Assembly: GCA_910585245.1 (NCBI GenBank)
Contig: CAJUCO010000027.1
Location: forward strand, 1-33,834
Length of the DNA: 33,834 bases
Direction: 5' to 3'
DNA from: an uncultured Oscillibacter sp.
GTDB lineage: Bacteria > Bacillota > Clostridia > Oscillospirales > Oscillospiraceae
In this document: one piece after another, positions 6,492 through 14,637 of the stretch
Position numbering within the stretch: position 1 is the first letter of the stretch
How the letters are laid out: each line of letters begins with the position of its first letter
Notes under the pieces: model-generated
Database searches by the model: none
The model's input: the letters and a program-made list of their open reading frames with translations, nothing else
What the model was told of the DNA's origin: nothing
Program-made: the position numbers and the translations under genes

Positions 6492-7658
6492 ATGAATCAA
6501 AAAGAAATCAGCGAACTCCGCCGGCGCTTCCGGCCGGAGAAGAGCACCGTCAGCCGGGTCTACGGCTGCTATGTCAACGGCAGTAGCCGGGAGATCATCT
6601 CCTATCTGGATGAGTCCCTGGGAAATATGCCCCAGGAGGAGGCGGAAAAGTATTTGAGCCTCCTGAAAAAATCCCTCTCCGGCGCCCTGGGGAAAAATCT
6701 GATCGACGTGGTCTTCTCCACGGCCCAGGTGGTGGACAGCGACGAGCACCGCCTCCTCTCCGCCCTCCGGGAGTCCGCTTTGAAAGACGGGGAAATTCGA
6801 GAGACCTTCTACCGCACTGTCATAGACGCCCTGGACATGGGGGAGGAAAATTATCTCATCCTCCTGGCTCACGACGCCTACGACGTGCCCCACCGGGGGA
6901 AGGACGGAGAGATTGACCCCGACGGGTCCGACCAGGTGTTTTCCTACATAGTATGCAGCGTCTGCCCGGTGAAAACCTGCAAAATGGAGCTGGGTTACTT
7001 CCCCGGGGAGAACGAGTTTCACAGCTGCGCTGCGGGGCAGATCGTCTCTTTGCCGGAGCTGGGCTTCCTCTTCCCGGCCTTCGACGGCCGGGCGGCCAAC
7101 ATCTACAACGCCCTTTTCTACTCCCGAAAGGCCGACCAGATTCACCAGGAGTTTCTGGACGCCCTCTTCCACACGGAGCCCCCCATGTCCGCCGCGGAAC
7201 AAAAAGAGGCCTTTCAGGGGGCCCTTGCCGGGGCCCTGGAGGACGCTTGCAGTCTGGAGGTGGTCCAGGCTATCCACGGGCGTCTGCTGGAGAAAATCGA
7301 GGCGAACCGGGAGGACAAGGAGGCGGAGCCCCTGGCCCTCTCCGCCGGGGAGATCGGCGGCATTCTCCGGGACTGCGGCGTGGCGGAGGAGCGGGCCGCC
7401 GCCTTTCAGGAACAGTGCGTCCAGGCCTTTGGCGGCGCGGTGCTGAACCCGGAAAACCTCATTGACGCCAAGCGTTTCGACGTAAAGACGGAACAGGCCA
7501 CCATCTCCATCGACCCGGCCTACAGCCATCTGGTGCGGACTCGGATCATCGACGGGCGGAAGTACCTCCTCATTCCCGCCGGAGAGGGCGTGGAGGTAAA
7601 CGGTCTGAGCGTGGAACTGGACCCAAAGACCGCCGGGGAAACCGAGAGAAACCCCTGA
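6492..7658 (+). CDS. DUF4317 domain protein
   Basis: A 388-residue soluble protein that matches the DUF4317 family of Clostridia: N-terminal MNQKEISELRRRFRPEKS, a conserved GCYVN, and central Cys-containing segment VCSVCPVKTCK with ELGYFPGENEFH. There is no signal peptide or membrane segment; the C-terminal third is helical and acidic. Function is unknown. Start ATG 6492 has only a weak GCGAGG ahead of it, but the next Met is far inside the conserved region. The last few codons (ETERNP and TGA) lie inside a truncated copy of the hairpin element at 7643-7722, so the original C-terminus may have been replaced. A terminator follows. Confidence 0.85.
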   Translation: MNQKEISELRRRFRPEKSTVSRVYGCYVNGSSREIISYLDESLGNMPQEEAEKYLSLLKKSLSGALGKNLIDVVFSTAQVVDSDEHRLLSALRESALKDGEIRETFYRTVIDALDMGEENYLILLAHDAYDVPHRGKDGEIDPDGSDQVFSYIVCSVCPVKTCKMELGYFPGENEFHSCAAGQIVSLPELGFLFPAFDGRAANIYNALFYSRKADQIHQEFLDALFHTEPPMSAAEQKEAFQGALAGALEDACSLEVVQAIHGRLLEKIEANREDKEAEPLALSAGEIGGILRDCGVAEERAAAFQEQCVQAFGGAVLNPENLIDAKRFDVKTEQATISIDPAYSHLVRTRIIDGRKYLLIPAGEGVEVNGLSVELDPKTAGETERNP

Positions 7659-7722
7659 TGGGTTTCTCTCGTAGCTCTTTTCCTTTCCGTCCCCTTTTAG
7701 ACGGCACTTTTTTCACAAGCTG
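7643..7722. repeat. Truncated copy of the three-hairpin dispersed element
   Basis: About 80 bp match 24921-24998 with only a few differences. They comprise hairpin 3 (CGAGAGAAACCC/GGGTTTCTCTCG), the CTCTTTTCCTTTCCGTCCC tail, TTTTAGACGGCAC and the right end TTTTTTCACAAGCTG. Hairpins 1 and 2 and the left end are absent. The left border lies inside the 3' end of the DUF4317 gene, whose TGA falls in the hairpin 3 loop. Confidence 0.8.
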
Positions 7723-7755
7723 AAGCGGCCTCCGGCAAACCGGAGGCCGCTTTTT
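7723..7755 (+). terminator. Intrinsic terminator of the DUF4317 gene
   Basis: An 11-bp stem (GCGGCCTCCGG 7725-7735 with 7740-7750, CAAA loop) followed by TTTTT. It directly abuts the right end of the truncated dispersed element, as terminators also do beside both full copies. Confidence 0.85.
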
Positions 7756-7799
7756 ATCGGGTTTTCATCTGCCGGGGGCTCACCGCCGCGCCGGTCATG

Positions 7800-8519
7800 T
7801 CAGGCCTGCACGTCGATCTCCCCGCCGGGGGGAACCTCCGGACTTGCCGGGGCCGCTGCGCCTGCGGCGTATTGCTGGGCCACCGCCTCCATGGAGGGCT
7901 GAATGGAGGCCCCCAATTTCCGGGCCTGCTCCCGGAGCTCCATGTCCACGGCGGCGATATGGGCCTGCATCCGATTGTCCACCTCTGCCTCCCGAAGATA
8001 GCCGGACTCCCGGAGACGCCGCATCGCCTGCTTTCGCAAAAGCTCCTGCTTCTGGCGGCGGGCCTCCCGGCTCTTCTTTTCCTGGATCAGTTTTTTCTGC
8101 CGGTTTTGCTCAATCTTCTCCCGGTCCAGCTCCCGGTTTTTCTTCCCCGCCCGCTGGACGGCCTTCTGGAGCTGATTGATGGCGGCTTGGATGCGCTTGG
8201 CGTTGTCCGGGTCCGTCTGCTTGGCAGCCTTCAACCGGGCAATCTGGCGGCGGGCAAAGCCCGCGGCGGCGTTGACCTCCGAGGGGCGCTTCGCCCGGGC
8301 AAGGCGGGCGTAGGCCTCCAACGGCGCGTCGCCATACCGGGGTTTGGGCTTGGCGCTGTTGAACTTTTCCCGGGTGGCGTCAGCCTTCTCTTTGGCGTCT
8401 TTCATCATCTCCCAGAGGTCCTGGGAGGCGTTTTCTTTCTCTTTTTCCTGGGGGGCGGTCCGGGCTTGCCAGGAGGCTCCCGAAGCGGTGGCTGCGCCGT
8501 TCACCTGCATACTGCCCAT
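7800..8519 (-). CDS. Hypothetical Lys/Arg-rich coiled-coil protein
   Basis: A 239-residue protein I do not recognise. Residues about 1-35 are Gly/Ala/Ser-rich and polar. Residues about 80-195 are strongly helical and charged (EKIEQNRQKKLIQEKKSRE, RRQKQELLRKQAMRRL), consistent with a long coiled coil. The C-terminus is Ala/Pro-rich. There is no membrane segment, signal peptide or catalytic motif. ATG 8519 follows AAAGGAGG by 7 nt. An AT-rich stretch at about 8601-8615 contains TATAAT on both strands and may hold its promoter. A structural or scaffold role is only a guess. Confidence 0.6.
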   Translation of the reverse strand: MGSMQVNGAATASGASWQARTAPQEKEKENASQDLWEMMKDAKEKADATREKFNSAKPKPRYGDAPLEAYARLARAKRPSEVNAAAGFARRQIARLKAAKQTDPDNAKRIQAAINQLQKAVQRAGKKNRELDREKIEQNRQKKLIQEKKSREARRQKQELLRKQAMRRLRESGYLREAEVDNRMQAHIAAVDMELREQARKLGASIQPSMEAVAQQYAAGAAAPASPEVPPGGEIDVQA

Positions 8520-8815
8520 GGCGGGGCCTCCTTTCCAAAAATCTGTCTCCCATACCGGGGGGTGGACAAAAGGACCTGCGGCCCTTTCTAAGCAAACCTT
8601 TATATTATATAATATCGGCACAACGCCGGAAAAGTGAAGGGGCCGCCGGAAATTTTTGGCGCTCCTTCCCGCAGCCCTCCTTCCGCCCTGTGAGATTGCC
8701 GGTATTTTCAGCCCCTCCGGGAAGTCCCCGGGAAGTCCCTTTTCCGTTTTCCGGTAGATTTTTTTCTAAATACGTGGTATGCTGGAATATCATCTCTCCG
8801 AAAGGAGGTCTCTCC

Positions 8816-10522
8816 ATGACGTTACCGGAGCTCCTGGCGGCCTATCCCGCCGCCGGGGTTTTCTATACCGCCGTTGTCCGCTTTCTCTTCCCGGTTCTGG
8901 CGGGGGCCATCCTCTGGCGGGCCGTCAAGTCCCTCCTCCACGCTCCCCACACGCCGGAGACCTGGGGCCAGCTGAGCCTCCCCGGCGGGGGGGCTGTGCC
9001 CCTGACCCACTGGGAGAACATCCTGGGCCGTGGAAAGAGCGCGGACGTGCGCTTGAACTACCCCAGCGTTTCCCGCCAGCACGCCGCCCTCTGCCGGGAC
9101 GAAGAGGGGCAGTGGACGCTCTACGACCTGGATTCCAAGGGCGGCGTCCTTCTCAACGGAGAAACGGTGGACCACTCCGCCCCCATTCGGATGGGGGACA
9201 AGATGGAGCTGGGGGGCGTGCCGCTGCTGTTTTTGCCCCAGACCGTGGAGGAACAGGAGGAGCAGGCCCAGAAGCGCCGGTCCGAGCGCCCCGCCGCCAT
9301 GTGGCCCTCCTTCCTCTGGCTGACCGTGTTTCAGCTTCTGACCTGCGTCCAGCTGATGATTTCCGGCGGGGGAGAGACGGTCCCCCTGGCCTTTTTGGGA
9401 CTGACGGCGGTGATGTGGCTTTACGCCGGGGCTCTGCGGATTTTTCGCTGCGTGGGGTTCGAGATGGAGACCATCGCCTTTTTTCTCTCCACCCTCTCCC
9501 TGGCGGTCACCGCCTCCAGCGCCCCGGGGAGCCTTTTGAAGCAGCTCCTGGCGGTAATCCTGGGACTGGGGCTGTTTTTAACCCTGGGCATCTTCCTCCG
9601 GGACTTGGGACGGGTCCAGCGAAACCGCTGGGTTATGGCGGCGGCGTCTATCGGCCTGCTTGCCATAACCCTGGTTCTGGGAAACCGGAAGTACGGTGCG
9701 GTAAACTGGATCTCTGTGGGCCCGTTGTCCTTCCAACCCTCGGAGATCTCCAAAATCTGCTATATCTTCGCCGGCTCCGCCACGCTGGAGCGGCTCTTTC
9801 GCAAGCGGAATCTGACCCTTTTCATCGTCCTCACCGGCCTTTGCGTGGGGCTTTTGGGCCTGATGAGCGACTTTGGCACGGCGGCCATTTTCTTCGTCAC
9901 ATTTCTGGTGCTGGCCTACCTTCGCTCCGGGGACTTCGCCACCCTCTCTCTCATCTGCGGCGGGGCGGTGTTCGGGGCGGGAATCATTGTGAAATTCAAG
10001 CCCTATATTCTGGACCGCTTCGCCGCCTGGGGCCACGCCTGGGCCGACCCGGCGGGACGGGGCTACCAGCAGACCCGCACCATGTCCGCCGCGGCCTCCG
10101 GAGGCTTTTGGGGCATGGGGGCGGGCAACGGCTGGTTGCACCGGGTCCCGGCGGCGGACACGGATCTGGTCTTTGGGATGCTCTGCGAGGAGTGGGGGCT
10201 TGTCATCGCCTGTTTCGCCGTGGGGGCCATTGCGGCCCTGGCCTTTTTCACCGTTCGGGCCTGCCGGGTGGGGCGGAGCAGCTTTTACTGTCTGGCCGCC
10301 TGCGCCGCCGGGTCGCTGCTGGTGTTTCAAACTTCCCTGAACGTGTTTGGCTCCGTGGACCTTTTGCCCCTCACCGGCGTGACCTTTCCCTTCGTCTCCA
10401 ACGGCGGTTCCGCCATGATCTCCGCGTGGGGCCTGCTGGCGTTTTTGAAGGCCACGGACACCCGGGATAACGCCAGCTTCGCCATCCGGCGCCAAAAAAC
10501 GCGCTCCACGCCCTCCGGCTGA
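8816..10522 (+). CDS. FHA domain-RodA/FtsW fusion glycan polymerase
   Basis: 568 residues. One N-terminal membrane helix (about 16-36) is followed by a cytoplasmic FHA domain (68-140) with GRG (71-73), SRQH (86-89) and LNG (113-115), the residues that bind phosphothreonine. From about 165 on it is a SEDS protein with about ten membrane segments. It has FQPSE (306-310), MSDFGTA, GYQQTRTMSAAASGG, ADTDLVF with Asp450 at the position of the catalytic Asp of RodA/FtsW, and LTGVTFPFVSNGG. SEDS proteins polymerise lipid II into glycan strands and need a class B PBP, here encoded next. AAAGGAGG is 8 nt before the ATG. The fused FHA domain suggests control by a Ser/Thr kinase (PknB-like), not present in this window. 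Confidence 0.92.
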   Translation: MTLPELLAAYPAAGVFYTAVVRFLFPVLAGAILWRAVKSLLHAPHTPETWGQLSLPGGGAVPLTHWENILGRGKSADVRLNYPSVSRQHAALCRDEEGQWTLYDLDSKGGVLLNGETVDHSAPIRMGDKMELGGVPLLFLPQTVEEQEEQAQKRRSERPAAMWPSFLWLTVFQLLTCVQLMISGGGETVPLAFLGLTAVMWLYAGALRIFRCVGFEMETIAFFLSTLSLAVTASSAPGSLLKQLLAVILGLGLFLTLGIFLRDLGRVQRNRWVMAAASIGLLAITLVLGNRKYGAVNWISVGPLSFQPSEISKICYIFAGSATLERLFRKRNLTLFIVLTGLCVGLLGLMSDFGTAAIFFVTFLVLAYLRSGDFATLSLICGGAVFGAGIIVKFKPYILDRFAAWGHAWADPAGRGYQQTRTMSAAASGGFWGMGAGNGWLHRVPAADTDLVFGMLCEEWGLVIACFAVGAIAALAFFTVRACRVGRSSFYCLAACAAGSLLVFQTSLNVFGSVDLLPLTGVTFPFVSNGGSAMISAWGLLAFLKATDTRDNASFAIRRQKTRSTPSG

Positions 10523-10613
10523 CGGCCGTTCCGCCTCCTCCTTTCGGGGGGCTTCCCCGTCCCCCTTTGGCGGGGACAAAAGACGGGGAGATTTTGCTTG
10601 GGGGTGAGTTCTC

Positions 10614-11972
10614 TTGAAGAAAATTGAAAACCGGGCGGTGGTGTGCCTGCTTCTGGCTTTGGTGCTGGTCTTTGGGATGGCGGTTTTCCTCCTCCGCTAT
10701 CTTACCCAGGGGGGAGTCTGGGCTTCCGCCGCCTTTAACCGCCATCTTTACAACACCCAGGGCCATCTTGTGGCCGGCGCCGTGCTGGACCGGGACGGCG
10801 ACGCGCTGTCTTTTGTGGAGGACGGGGAGCGGACCTATTACGACAGCGAGACGGTTCGCAAAGCCACCCTTCACGCCGTGGGGGATCTTCAGGGCAACAT
10901 CGGAACCGGGGCGCTGAACGCCTTTGCCCACAAGTTGACGGGCTGGAATCCGGTGAACGGCGCTTTTGGCGCAAACCGGGGCGGGACATTGACCCTGACC
11001 ATCGATGCCCGGTACAATTACGAGGCCTATCAGGCCCTCAACGGTCACGCCGGAACTGTGGCCGTGTACAACTACAAAACCGGCGAGGTGCTCTGCATGG
11101 TCTCCTCTCCCAGCTACGATCCCCTGCACGTCCCGGAGGACATCGAGACCAACGGCCGCTGGAAAGGCGCGTACCTCAACCGCTTTCTCTCCTCCACCTT
11201 CACTCCCGGCTCCGTCTACAAAACCGTGACCCTGGCGGCGGCCCTGGAAACTGTGCCGGACCTGGAAAGCCGAACCTGGAATTGCGCCGGGTCCCTCCGG
11301 ATTGGGGAGGAGACCATCGTCTGTTCCGGCGTCCATGGAGAGCAGGACATTTCCGCCGCCTTCGCCAACAGCTGCAACGCAGCCTTCGCGGACATCGCCG
11401 TGGAGCTGGGGGCGGAGACCCTGCAAACATACACGGAGCAAGCGGGCCTCACCTCCGCCTACCGCCTGGACGGCCTGACCACCGCCAAGGGCTCTTTCGA
11501 CTGGGAGCTTACCCCAGGCCGTCTGGGCTGGGCCGGGGTGGGCCAGGACAGGGATCTGGTGAACCCCTGCGCCCTGATGGTCTACATGGGGGCCATTGCC
11601 GGCGGCGGCAAGGCCGCTGAGCCCCATCTGATTCTCAGGACGGAAGGCGGCATCCCCCTTCCCCGGACCCGGAAAACCGGCGTGCTTGTCAACCCGGACA
11701 CCGCCGGGAAACTGGCGGAGCTTCTGGCGGGAAACGTGGAGAAAACCTACGGCGAAAGCCGCTTTCCCCATATGGACCTTTGCGCCAAGTCCGGCACCGC
11801 GGAGGTGGGGGAGGGCCAGCGGCCCCACGCCTGGTTCGCCGGCTTCCTGCGGGGCGAGGACACGCCCTACGCCTTCGTGGTCCTGGTGGAAAACGGCGGC
11901 AGCGGCAGCAGCGTGGCGGGAACCGTGGCGGCGAAGACCTTGGACGTCATCGTCAACGGCTACGAGAAATGA
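10614..11972 (+). CDS. Penicillin-binding protein, transpeptidase (PbpA/FtsI-like)
   Basis: 452 residues: an N-terminal membrane anchor (about 8-30), a short dimerisation-like region, then the transpeptidase domain. The three active-site motifs are intact: SVYK with nucleophile Ser200, SCN (253-255) and KSG (392-394). It would cross-link peptidoglycan outside the cell membrane, partnering the FHA-RodA protein encoded 91 bp upstream, the usual SEDS-bPBP pairing. TTG 10614 is the chosen start: GGGGGTGA lies about 6 nt before it, and it yields a normal charged N-terminus before the anchor. At 452 residues it is short for a class B PBP, lacking a long pedestal. Confidence 0.92.
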   Translation: MKKIENRAVVCLLLALVLVFGMAVFLLRYLTQGGVWASAAFNRHLYNTQGHLVAGAVLDRDGDALSFVEDGERTYYDSETVRKATLHAVGDLQGNIGTGALNAFAHKLTGWNPVNGAFGANRGGTLTLTIDARYNYEAYQALNGHAGTVAVYNYKTGEVLCMVSSPSYDPLHVPEDIETNGRWKGAYLNRFLSSTFTPGSVYKTVTLAAALETVPDLESRTWNCAGSLRIGEETIVCSGVHGEQDISAAFANSCNAAFADIAVELGAETLQTYTEQAGLTSAYRLDGLTTAKGSFDWELTPGRLGWAGVGQDRDLVNPCALMVYMGAIAGGGKAAEPHLILRTEGGIPLPRTRKTGVLVNPDTAGKLAELLAGNVEKTYGESRFPHMDLCAKSGTAEVGEGQRPHAWFAGFLRGEDTPYAFVVLVENGGSGSSVAGTVAAKTLDVIVNGYEK

Positions 11973-12017
11973 CTCCTAACAGTAAAAATAGGAAGATTGT
12001 CAACGGAGGGTATTGAA

Positions 12018-12317
12018 ATGAGGCGAAAAAACTCCCTGCTGTTGCAGGGCGTGAAGCAGCTGAACCTGGGCGCGGTGGTCTCCGGCGTGGGCTTTCTTTT
12101 GTATCTGGGGGCTGCGGCTTTGAAGTGGGAGACGGCAGCAGACATTCTCTCTCTTGCCTTCGCCCTGGTGTCGTTGTACGTTTTTGTCTCCGTGGCGGCG
12201 GCGCGGCAGGGGGACCGGGAGGCGGTGAGTTACAACCTCCTCTGGGGCCAGGGGGCCCTGGCGGTCCTGACGGGGATGTGCGCCCTGTTGACAATCCGGC
12301 AGCGGCTGGGGGGCTGA
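12018..12317 (+). CDS. Small membrane protein, three predicted helices
   Basis: A 99-residue hydrophobic protein with three likely membrane helices (about 17-35, 42-60 and 75-92), a basic N-terminus (MRRKN) and a basic end. GGAGGG precedes the ATG by about 8 nt. It lies 45 bp after the PBP stop in the same direction and before a terminator, so it is probably the last gene of the RodA-PBP operon and may be an accessory to that complex. I recognise no family. Confidence 0.7.
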   Translation: MRRKNSLLLQGVKQLNLGAVVSGVGFLLYLGAAALKWETAADILSLAFALVSLYVFVSVAAARQGDREAVSYNLLWGQGALAVLTGMCALLTIRQRLGG

Positions 12318-12334
12318 GGTCCGGCAGGAAACAA

Positions 12335-12390
12335 AGCGGCCCCCTCCGGCTCCGGTCCGGACGGGGCTGATTTCCGTCGCTTTTTATTTA
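12335..12390 (+). terminator. Probable terminator of the RodA-PBP operon
   Basis: A G+C hairpin (GCCCC-TCCGG paired with CCGGA-GGGGC, about 12337-12366) is followed 13 nt later by CTTTTTATTTA. The gap before the T run makes it imperfect. Confidence 0.5.
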
Positions 12391-12398
12391 GAATCCCC

Positions 12399-12427
12399 TT
12401 GCAATTTCCGTCGAAACAGAGTACAAT
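12399..12427 (+). promoter_or_regulatory. Rightward promoter with no gene behind it
   Basis: TTGCAA (12399-12404), 17-bp spacer, TACAAT (12422-12427). It points into the candidate small RNA, which is read from the opposite strand. No open frame with a ribosome site follows for over 500 bp. Confidence 0.6.
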
Positions 12428-12436
12428 GAAAATTGA

Positions 12437-12535
12437 AAACATAAAGCGGCAGGCCGCCAGGTGACACAACCACCCAACGGCCCTGTACGAGTGCACGGAC
12501 ACTCAGCACAGCAGTTTTGACTGCACCAGCACCAC
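12437..12535 (-). ncRNA. Candidate small RNA, about 100 nt, unknown family
   Basis: A consensus promoter (12542-12570) points into this stretch on the minus strand. Its transcript would carry three hairpins: GCAGT/ACTGC near 12510-12523, GAGTG/CACTC near 12488-12503, and a longer one (CAGG-CCG...GGGTG with CACC...CGGCCTG, about 12450-12485) followed by CTTTATGTTTTC as a weak T tract. There is no convincing reading frame with a ribosome site. I compared it from memory with 6S, SRP, tmRNA and RNase P signatures and none fits. It could instead be a leader for something I do not see. Confidence 0.45.
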
Positions 12536-12541
12536 AAGCCC

Positions 12542-12570
12542 ATTATACCTTCTTCCACCTGCTTTTGCAA
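12542..12570 (-). promoter_or_regulatory. Sigma-A promoter of the candidate small RNA
   Basis: On the minus strand TTGCAA (12565-12570) and a perfect TATAAT (12542-12547) with a 17-bp spacer. Confidence 0.75.
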
Positions 12571-12739
12571 GGGTGTTTTGGCTGTGCGTTCGCGATTTAA
12601 GCGGTGTTGGGTCGACGGCTCAGCGCCGCTCTGTGTTTTCGGCGGGCGTCCGACGGGCGGGGGAGAAGCAAACTCCATGTTCGCTCCAACAGGTCATCGC
12701 CCCCGTCCGGGCGGTCCGTTCGCCGGAAAAAAGAAAAAA

Positions 12740-12765
12740 GAGGGGCCCGGGATTCTTCCCGGGCC
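12740..12765. repeat. Left direct repeat (terminator hairpin) of element copy 1
   Basis: A 26-bp palindromic sequence (AGGGGCCCGGGA/TTCCCGGGCC type) identical to 12931-12956. It is a G+C terminator stem that has lost its T tract to the inserted element. Confidence 0.8.
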
Positions 12766-12930
12766 TCTCAGACGGCCGAAAACGTGTTTTCAGCCGTCTG
12801 AGCGCGCTTTTCGGAGCTTAAAAGTTCCGAAAAGCAGATGATTGAAAACGAAAGGAACCCTTCCTGGGTTCCTCTCGTAACTCTCTTCCTTCCCGTCGGG
12901 GATGGTTTTTGCGGTTTTTCGACACTTTGC
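12766..12930. mobile_element. Three-hairpin MITE-like element, copy 1 (165 bp)
   Basis: The element lies exactly between two 26-bp direct repeats. Hairpin 1 is CTCAGACGGC/GCCGTCTGAG with an AAAAC/GTTTT inner part; hairpin 2 is GCTTTTCGGA/TCCGAAAAGC; then TGATTGAAAACGA, as in copy 2; hairpin 3 is AGGAACCC/GGGTTCCT; then CTCGTAACTC and a TTTTTCGACACTTTG right end. The ends are imperfect inverted repeats (CAGACGGCCGAAAAC against CAAAGTGTCGAAAAA, 10 of 15). It encodes no protein, so any movement would need a transposase in trans. Alignment with 24837-24997 is clear in order and spacing, though the stems differ. Confidence 0.65.
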
Positions 12931-12956
12931 GAGGGGCCCGGGATTCTTCCCGGGCC
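12931..12956. repeat. Right direct repeat (terminator hairpin) of element copy 1
   Basis: The same 26 bp as 12740-12765, here continuing into CCTCTCTTTCG, which restores the full stem and a pyrimidine-rich tail. This is the intact version of the terminator. Confidence 0.8.
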
Positions 12957-13039
12957 CCTCTCTTTCGCTTATGGAAAATGCGGAAAAACGGTTTGGCGAA
13001 ACGCGCCGGATTCTCCGGGGCGCACGCTTTACAGCGTGA

Positions 13040-13834
13040 TCAGAAAGCGGGAACCACCGCGCCGCCGTAGGTGTTGTTGATATAGTCTTTCACCGTGTCG
13101 GACTGGAGGGCCTGGACCAGGGCCTGGACGGCCTCGCTGTTTTCATTGCCCTCTTTCACCACCAGCACGTTCACATAGGGGGAGTCGGCGGATTCGATGA
13201 CCAGGGCGTCCTCCACGGGGTTCAATCCCGCGCCCAGCGCGTAGTTGGAGTTGATGGCGGCAATGTCCACCTCGTCCAGAGCAGCGGGAACCTGAGCGGC
13301 CTCCAGCTCCACGAACTCCAGATTCTTGGGGTTCTCGGCGATGTCCTTGGGGGTGGCCTCCAGATTGGAGCTGTCCTTGAGCTTGATAAGCCCCTGGGCC
13401 TCCAGCAGCAGCAGGGCCCGGCCCTCGTTGGTGGGGTCGTTGGGAACGGCGATTTTGCCCCCCTCGGGGATGGCGTCCAGAGAGGCGGAATTGCCCGCGT
13501 ACAGACCCATGGGTTCAATGTGGACGCCCGCCACGCTCACCAGGTGGGTGCCCCGCTCGGCGTTAAAGTCGTCCAGATAGGGGACGTGCTGGAAGTAGTT
13601 GGCGTCCTCGTCCCCGTCTTCCACGGCGGTGTTGGGCACCACATAGTCGGAGTACTCCGTGACCACCAGCTCAATGCCCTGTTCCTTTAAAATATCCACG
13701 CACTGGCTCAGAATCTCGGCGTGGGGGGTGGGAGAGGCGGCGACCTTGAGGGTGGCGGCTTTTTTGCCGCCGCAGGCGGCCAGGGACAGGGCCAGAATCA
13801 GGGCCAGGGAAAGAGCGAAAATCTTCTTTTTCAT
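13040..13834 (-). CDS. metQ: MetQ-type methionine-binding lipoprotein
   Basis: 264 residues. The signal peptide MKKKIFALSLALILALSLAAC ends in a lipobox whose Cys becomes lipidated, anchoring the protein outside the membrane. The mature part is a NlpA/MetQ substrate-binding protein (LKVAASPTPHAEIL at the start of the mature domain, NYFQHVPYLDDFN and GKIAVPNDPTNEGRAL typical of the family). It would deliver D/L-methionine to MetNI encoded upstream. ATG 13834 follows GGAGG by about 9 nt; an in-frame TTG 15 nt upstream overlaps that site and was rejected. It is the last gene of the metNIQ operon behind a Met T-box. Confidence 0.93.
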   Translation of the reverse strand: MKKKIFALSLALILALSLAACGGKKAATLKVAASPTPHAEILSQCVDILKEQGIELVVTEYSDYVVPNTAVEDGDEDANYFQHVPYLDDFNAERGTHLVSVAGVHIEPMGLYAGNSASLDAIPEGGKIAVPNDPTNEGRALLLLEAQGLIKLKDSSNLEATPKDIAENPKNLEFVELEAAQVPAALDEVDIAAINSNYALGAGLNPVEDALVIESADSPYVNVLVVKEGNENSEAVQALVQALQSDTVKDYINNTYGGAVVPAF

Positions 13835-13953
13835 GTTGTGTTCCTCCAATTAAAAGCCAACAGACTTGTTCCGAATGGTCTTCGGCGGTTTCCGTCTTCC
13901 ATCCTCCGTTCTCTCTGCGCGCGTGAGAGTCTGGGGCGGAAGGGGAAGCCTTT

Positions 13954-14637
13954 TTATTTCAAACGTTTGTCGATGCGCACCGACAAGCGGCTGAAAACGC
14001 TTTGAACAACTTGGACCAGGATGATGAGAATGACCACCGTTACCCACATGACGGAGGGGACGTGGCGCTGGTGTCCATAGCGGATGGCCAGATCTCCCAG
14101 TCCCCCCGCGCCCACCATGCCGGCAATGGCGGTATAGCCCACAATGGCAATCAGGGTGATGGACCCCCCCAGAATCAAAGAGGGCATGGCCTCGGGCAGG
14201 TAGACCTTCCAGACGGTCTGGAAGGTGGAGGCCCCCATGGACCGGGCCGCCTCGATGACGCCCGCATCCACCTCGCTGAGAGAGGTTTCCACCATCCGGG
14301 CCACGAAGGGGGCGGAGGCCACCACCAGAGGCAGTATGGCCCCCCGGAGACCCAGCCGGGTCCCCATGACCAGCTTGGTAAAGGGAAAGAGGGCCACCAT
14401 TAAAATGGCGAAGGGAAAGGAGCGGCCGATGTTGATGATCCATCCCAGGATGGCGTTAACCGCTCTGTGGGGCCGGATGCCGTGGGGCTGGGTCAGCACG
14501 GAGATCACCCCCATAGGCAGGCCGATCAGATAGGCAAACAGGGTGGATACGGCCACCATAATCAGGGTGTCCAGAAGGCCTTCCGCCAGAATGCCGCCGT
14601 ACTCCCCCCAGAAGGCGGGGGTAAAAATCTCACTCAT
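13954..14637 (-). CDS. metI: MetI methionine ABC transporter permease
   Basis: 227 residues with five predicted membrane helices and the coupling-helix signature of ABC importers (EAARSMGASTFQTVWKVYLP, about 145-165), which contacts the MetN ATPase. It forms the membrane channel for methionine. The start overlaps the end of metN by 8 nt, indicating translational coupling; GAGGTGGAG lies just ahead of the ATG. Confidence 0.94.
   Translation of the reverse strand: MSEIFTPAFWGEYGGILAEGLLDTLIMVAVSTLFAYLIGLPMGVISVLTQPHGIRPHRAVNAILGWIINIGRSFPFAILMVALFPFTKLVMGTRLGLRGAILPLVVASAPFVARMVETSLSEVDAGVIEAARSMGASTFQTVWKVYLPEAMPSLILGGSITLIAIVGYTAIAGMVGAGGLGDLAIRYGHQRHVPSVMWVTVVILIILVQVVQSVFSRLSVRIDKRLK

Noticed and set aside
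12430..12726. 6S RNA, SRP RNA or RNase P RNA as identity of the structured region
   Set aside because: The invariant SRP tip sequence, the RNase P core sequences and tmRNA ends are absent; only generic hairpins are seen, so it was left as unknown.
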